Part shown: piece after piece, positions 5,175-7,162 of the stretch
Numbering within the stretch: the first letter of the stretch is position 1
Layout of the letters: each line of letters opens with the position of its first letter
Source of the DNA: Microbacteriaceae bacterium
GTDB taxonomy: Bacteria > Actinomycetota > Actinomycetes > Actinomycetales > Microbacteriaceae
NCBI GenBank assembly: GCA_022701925.1
Contig: JAKONM010000332.1
Coordinates: 1-7,162 of the forward strand
Reading direction: 5' to 3'
DNA: 7,162 nt
Program-made: the position numbers and the translations under genes
Notes under the pieces: model-generated
The model's input: only the letters and a program-made list of their open reading frames with translations
Told to the model about the DNA's origin: nothing
Database searches by the model: none

Positions 5175-6176
5175 ATGAAGAAGCTCATCCGCGATCCGCA
5201 GACCGTCGTGCGCGACGCGCTGGCCGGCATCGCCGCGGCCCACGGCGACCTGTTGCGCGTGCAGACGGATCCCGACCTGATCGTGCGGCGCGACGCCCCG
5301 GTGTCCGGCAAGGTGGGGCTGGTGTCGGGCGGGGGCAGCGGGCACGAGCCGCTGCACGGCGGCTTCGTCGGCCCCGGCATGCTCGACGCCGCGGTGCCCG
5401 GCCCCGTGTTCACCTCGCCGACGCCCGACCCGATCCTCGCCGCCACGAAGGCGGTCGACGGCGGCGCCGGCGTGCTGCACATCGTGAAGAACTACACGGG
5501 CGACGTGCTGAACTTCGAGACCGCCGCCGATCTGGCGGGCGCCGAGGACATCGCCGTCGAGACCGTGGTCGTCGACGACGACGTCGCGGTGAAGGACTCC
5601 CTGTACACGGCCGGCCGCCGCGGCGTCGCCGGCACCGTGCTGATCGAGAAGATCGCGGGCGCCGCGGCGGAGCGGGGCGACGACCTGGCGCAGGTCGCCG
5701 CGATCGCCCGGAAGGTGAACGCGCAGGTGCGCTCGATGGGCATCGCGCTGACCGCGCCGGTCGTGCCGCACGCCGGCACCCCCAGCTTCGACATCAGCGA
5801 CCACGAGGTCGAGATCGGCATCGGCATCCACGGGGAGCCCGGGCGGGCGCGCATCGAGTGGGAGCCCGTGGACGGCCTGGTCCGGCGGCTCGTCGAGCCG
5901 GTCCTGGACGACCTGCCCTTCACGTCGGAGGACGACGTGCTGCTGTTCGTGAACGGCATGGGCGCGACGCCGCTGGTCGAGCTGTACATCGTGTTCGACG
6001 CGGCCGCCTCGCTGCTGCGGGAGCGCGGGATCACGATCAGCCGCAGCCTGGTGGGCTCGCTGGTGACCAGTCTCGACATGGCCGGCTGCTCCGTGACCGT
6101 GCTGCGGCTCGACGACGAGCTGAAGGCGCTGTGGGACGCGCCGGTGCAGACCCCCGCCCTCAGGTGGGGCCGGTGA
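5175..6176 (+). CDS. dhaK: PTS-dependent dihydroxyacetone kinase, DhaK subunit
   Basis: A 333-residue cytosolic subunit that binds dihydroxyacetone covalently and presents it for phosphorylation to DHAP. Visible family motifs are GLVSGGGSGHEPLHGGFVG (48-66, with His57), HIVKNYTGDVLNFE (102-115, with Asp110) and GIGIHGEPG (215-223), where His219 is the residue expected to form the hemiaminal with the substrate. These correspond to E. coli DhaK His56, Asp109 and His218. The second half contains LLFVNGMGATPLVELYIVF (256-274) and SLVTSLDMAGCSVTVLRLDDEL (295-316). The length, near 330, is that of the standalone PTS-type subunit, not the longer ATP-dependent single-chain kinase. The ATG has GGAGG 4 nt upstream. 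The stop overlaps the dhaL start by 4 nt (GTGA), suggesting translational coupling. Intact. Confidence 0.96.
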   Translation: MKKLIRDPQTVVRDALAGIAAAHGDLLRVQTDPDLIVRRDAPVSGKVGLVSGGGSGHEPLHGGFVGPGMLDAAVPGPVFTSPTPDPILAATKAVDGGAGVLHIVKNYTGDVLNFETAADLAGAEDIAVETVVVDDDVAVKDSLYTAGRRGVAGTVLIEKIAGAAAERGDDLAQVAAIARKVNAQVRSMGIALTAPVVPHAGTPSFDISDHEVEIGIGIHGEPGRARIEWEPVDGLVRRLVEPVLDDLPFTSEDDVLLFVNGMGATPLVELYIVFDAAASLLRERGITISRSLVGSLVTSLDMAGCSVTVLRLDDELKALWDAPVQTPALRWGR

Positions 6177-6811
6177 GCGGCGCGCTCGGCGTCGACTGGG
6201 CGGTCGACTGGGTGCGGCGCAGCGCCGCGGCCGTCGGCGAGCACCGGGCGGAGCTGTCCGGGCTGGACCGGGAGATCGGCGACGGCGACCACGGCGAGAA
6301 CCTCGTGCGCGGCTTCCAGGCCGTGGTCGCGAAGCTGGACGACGAGACCCCGGCGACGCCCGGCGGCGTGCTGAAGGTCGTGGCCACCACCCTGATCTCG
6401 ACCGTCGGCGGCGCCTCCGGGCCGCTGCTCGGCACCGCCTACCTGAAGGGCGCGCAGGCCGCGGGGGATTCCGAGTCGCTGGACGCCGCGGCCCTGGTCG
6501 CCGTGCTCACGGCGGCGCGCGACGGCGTGGTGCTGCGCGGCAAGGCGGAGGCGGGCGACAAGACCATGGTCGACGCCTGGACGCCGGCGGTGGAGGCCGC
6601 CGCCGCCGCTCAGGCCGACGGCGGGGATGCCGCCGCGGTGCTGGCGGCCGCCGCCGGTGCGGCGGAGCAGGGCGCCGCGGCGACCGAGCCGCTGGTGGCG
6701 CGCAAGGGCCGCGCGAGCTACCTGGGGGAGCGCGCCGTGGGGCACCGCGACCCGGGCGCGCAGTCCTCCGCCTACCAGCTGCGGGCGGCGGCGGACGCCG
6801 CGAGGGGCTGA
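6173..6811 (+). CDS. dhaL: PTS-dependent dihydroxyacetone kinase, ADP-binding DhaL subunit
   Basis: A 212-residue cytosolic subunit that holds ADP as a permanent cofactor, receives phosphate from DhaM and passes it to dihydroxyacetone on DhaK. The Mg2+-binding stretch LDREIGDGDHGEN (31-43) keeps Asp32, Asp37, Asp39 and His40. STVGGASGPLLGTAYLKGA (76-94) is the nucleotide-binding region, GDKTMVDAW (128-136) follows, and the C-terminal signature RKGRASYLGERAVGHRDPGAQS covers 177-198. An alanine-rich stretch at about 138-170 is an acceptable helix. The GTG start overlaps the dhaK stop (GTGA at 6173-6176), with AGGTGGGG a few nt upstream. The stop lies 2 nt before the dhaM start. A longer plus-strand reading that begins near 5858 in this frame is a shadow over dhaK. 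Confidence 0.95.
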   Translation: MSGALGVDWAVDWVRRSAAAVGEHRAELSGLDREIGDGDHGENLVRGFQAVVAKLDDETPATPGGVLKVVATTLISTVGGASGPLLGTAYLKGAQAAGDSESLDAAALVAVLTAARDGVVLRGKAEAGDKTMVDAWTPAVEAAAAAQADGGDAAAVLAAAAGAAEQGAAATEPLVARKGRASYLGERAVGHRDPGAQSSAYQLRAAADAARG

Positions 6812-6813
6812 AC

Positions 6814-7162
6814 GTGGCCGTCGGGCTGGTCTTCGTCTCCCACAGCGCGCGCATCGCGGAGGGGCTGGTCGAGCTGGCCGCGCAGATGGCGCCCGACGTG
6901 CGGCTGGAGGCGGCGGGCGGCGGCGACGACGGCGGCATCGGCACGAGCTCGACCCGGGTCGAGGCGGCGATCGGCCGGGCGGCCGCCGACGGGGACGGCG
7001 TGCTGGTGCTGGGCGACCTGGGCAGCGCGATCCTGACCGCGGAGACGGTGGTGGACCTGATGGACGAGCCGCCCGCGGGCGGCGTGCAGGTGCTCGACGC
7101 GCCCCTGGTGGAGGGCGGTGTGGCGGCCGCCGTCGCCGCGCAGGGCGGCGCCGACCTGGCCG
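6814..7162 (+). CDS. dhaM: PTS-dependent dihydroxyacetone kinase phosphotransferase subunit DhaM, N-terminal part
   Basis: The first 116 codons of DhaM, cut by the window edge. The visible part is the mannose-type EIIA domain that takes phosphate from HPr and passes it to the ADP on DhaL. VGLVFVSHSARIAEGLVELA (3-22) carries the phosphorylated residue His10. AAGGGDDGGIGTSSTRVEAAI (33-53), GVLVLGDLGSAILTAE (62-77) and VLDAPLVEGGVAAAVAAQGGADL (93-115) complete the domain. The GTG start has GAGGGG (6802-6807) 6 nt upstream inside the end of dhaL, and only 2 nt separate the genes. Some DhaM proteins carry extra HPr-like or Enzyme I-like domains after this one; whether this one does cannot be seen here. 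Confidence 0.93.
   Translation, partial: MAVGLVFVSHSARIAEGLVELAAQMAPDVRLEAAGGGDDGGIGTSSTRVEAAIGRAAADGDGVLVLGDLGSAILTAETVVDLMDEPPAGGVQVLDAPLVEGGVAAAVAAQGGADLA

Noticed and set aside
6580..6700. A GCC/GCG-rich repeat-like stretch in dhaL.
   Set aside because: It encodes an alanine-rich helix at a place where DhaL proteins vary; there is no regular repeat unit.

Overview
The window is very GC-rich DNA, with dense coding, G/C-ended codons, frequent GTG/TTG starts and leaderless-looking promoters. It carries the divergent ctaE / trpD pair that is a familiar actinobacterial arrangement. I place it in a high-GC actinobacterium, probably order Micrococcales. That placement is an inference from composition and gene order, not from a database search.

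Layout, left to right. (1) 1-286, minus strand: the 5' end of ctaE (cytochrome c oxidase subunit III), cut by the window edge. (2) 287-457: a divergent intergenic region with a -10-like box facing each way, each about 7 nt from a GTG start, and an 18-bp perfect palindrome between them. (3) 458-1510, plus: trpD, anthranilate phosphoribosyltransferase. (4) 1540-1580: a long GC hairpin between the convergent trpD and glpK ends, a probable bidirectional terminator. (5) 1595-3910, minus: a glpF-glpK operon (glycerol facilitator, then glycerol kinase). (6) 3911-4110: a control region with a leader hairpin and a tandem operator-like array. (7) 4111-5076, plus: a SorC/DeoR-type sugar-binding transcriptional regulator with a TTG start. 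(8) 5077-5174: a short control region with a perfect copy of the same operator motif, then a -10 box and Shine-Dalgarno sequence. (9) 5175-7162, plus: dhaK, dhaL and the first part of dhaM, tightly packed and running off the right edge.

How the genes work together. GlpF lets glycerol into the cell and GlpK traps it as glycerol 3-phosphate. DhaK-DhaL-DhaM form the PTS-dependent dihydroxyacetone kinase: phosphate passes from HPr through DhaM to the ADP bound on DhaL and then to dihydroxyacetone bound on DhaK, giving DHAP. The two branches meet at DHAP. The regulator between them is the obvious candidate to control both, because the motif TGCAC-N4-GTGCA appears as an overlapping pair upstream of glpF and the regulator and as a perfect palindrome upstream of dhaK. 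No glycerol dehydrogenase, glycerol-3-phosphate dehydrogenase, Enzyme I or HPr gene lies in the window.

The protein families are all known. The least ordinary content is regulatory: the shared operator motif, the hairpins and the leaderless divergent promoters. I found no CRISPR array, mobile element, tRNA or rRNA.
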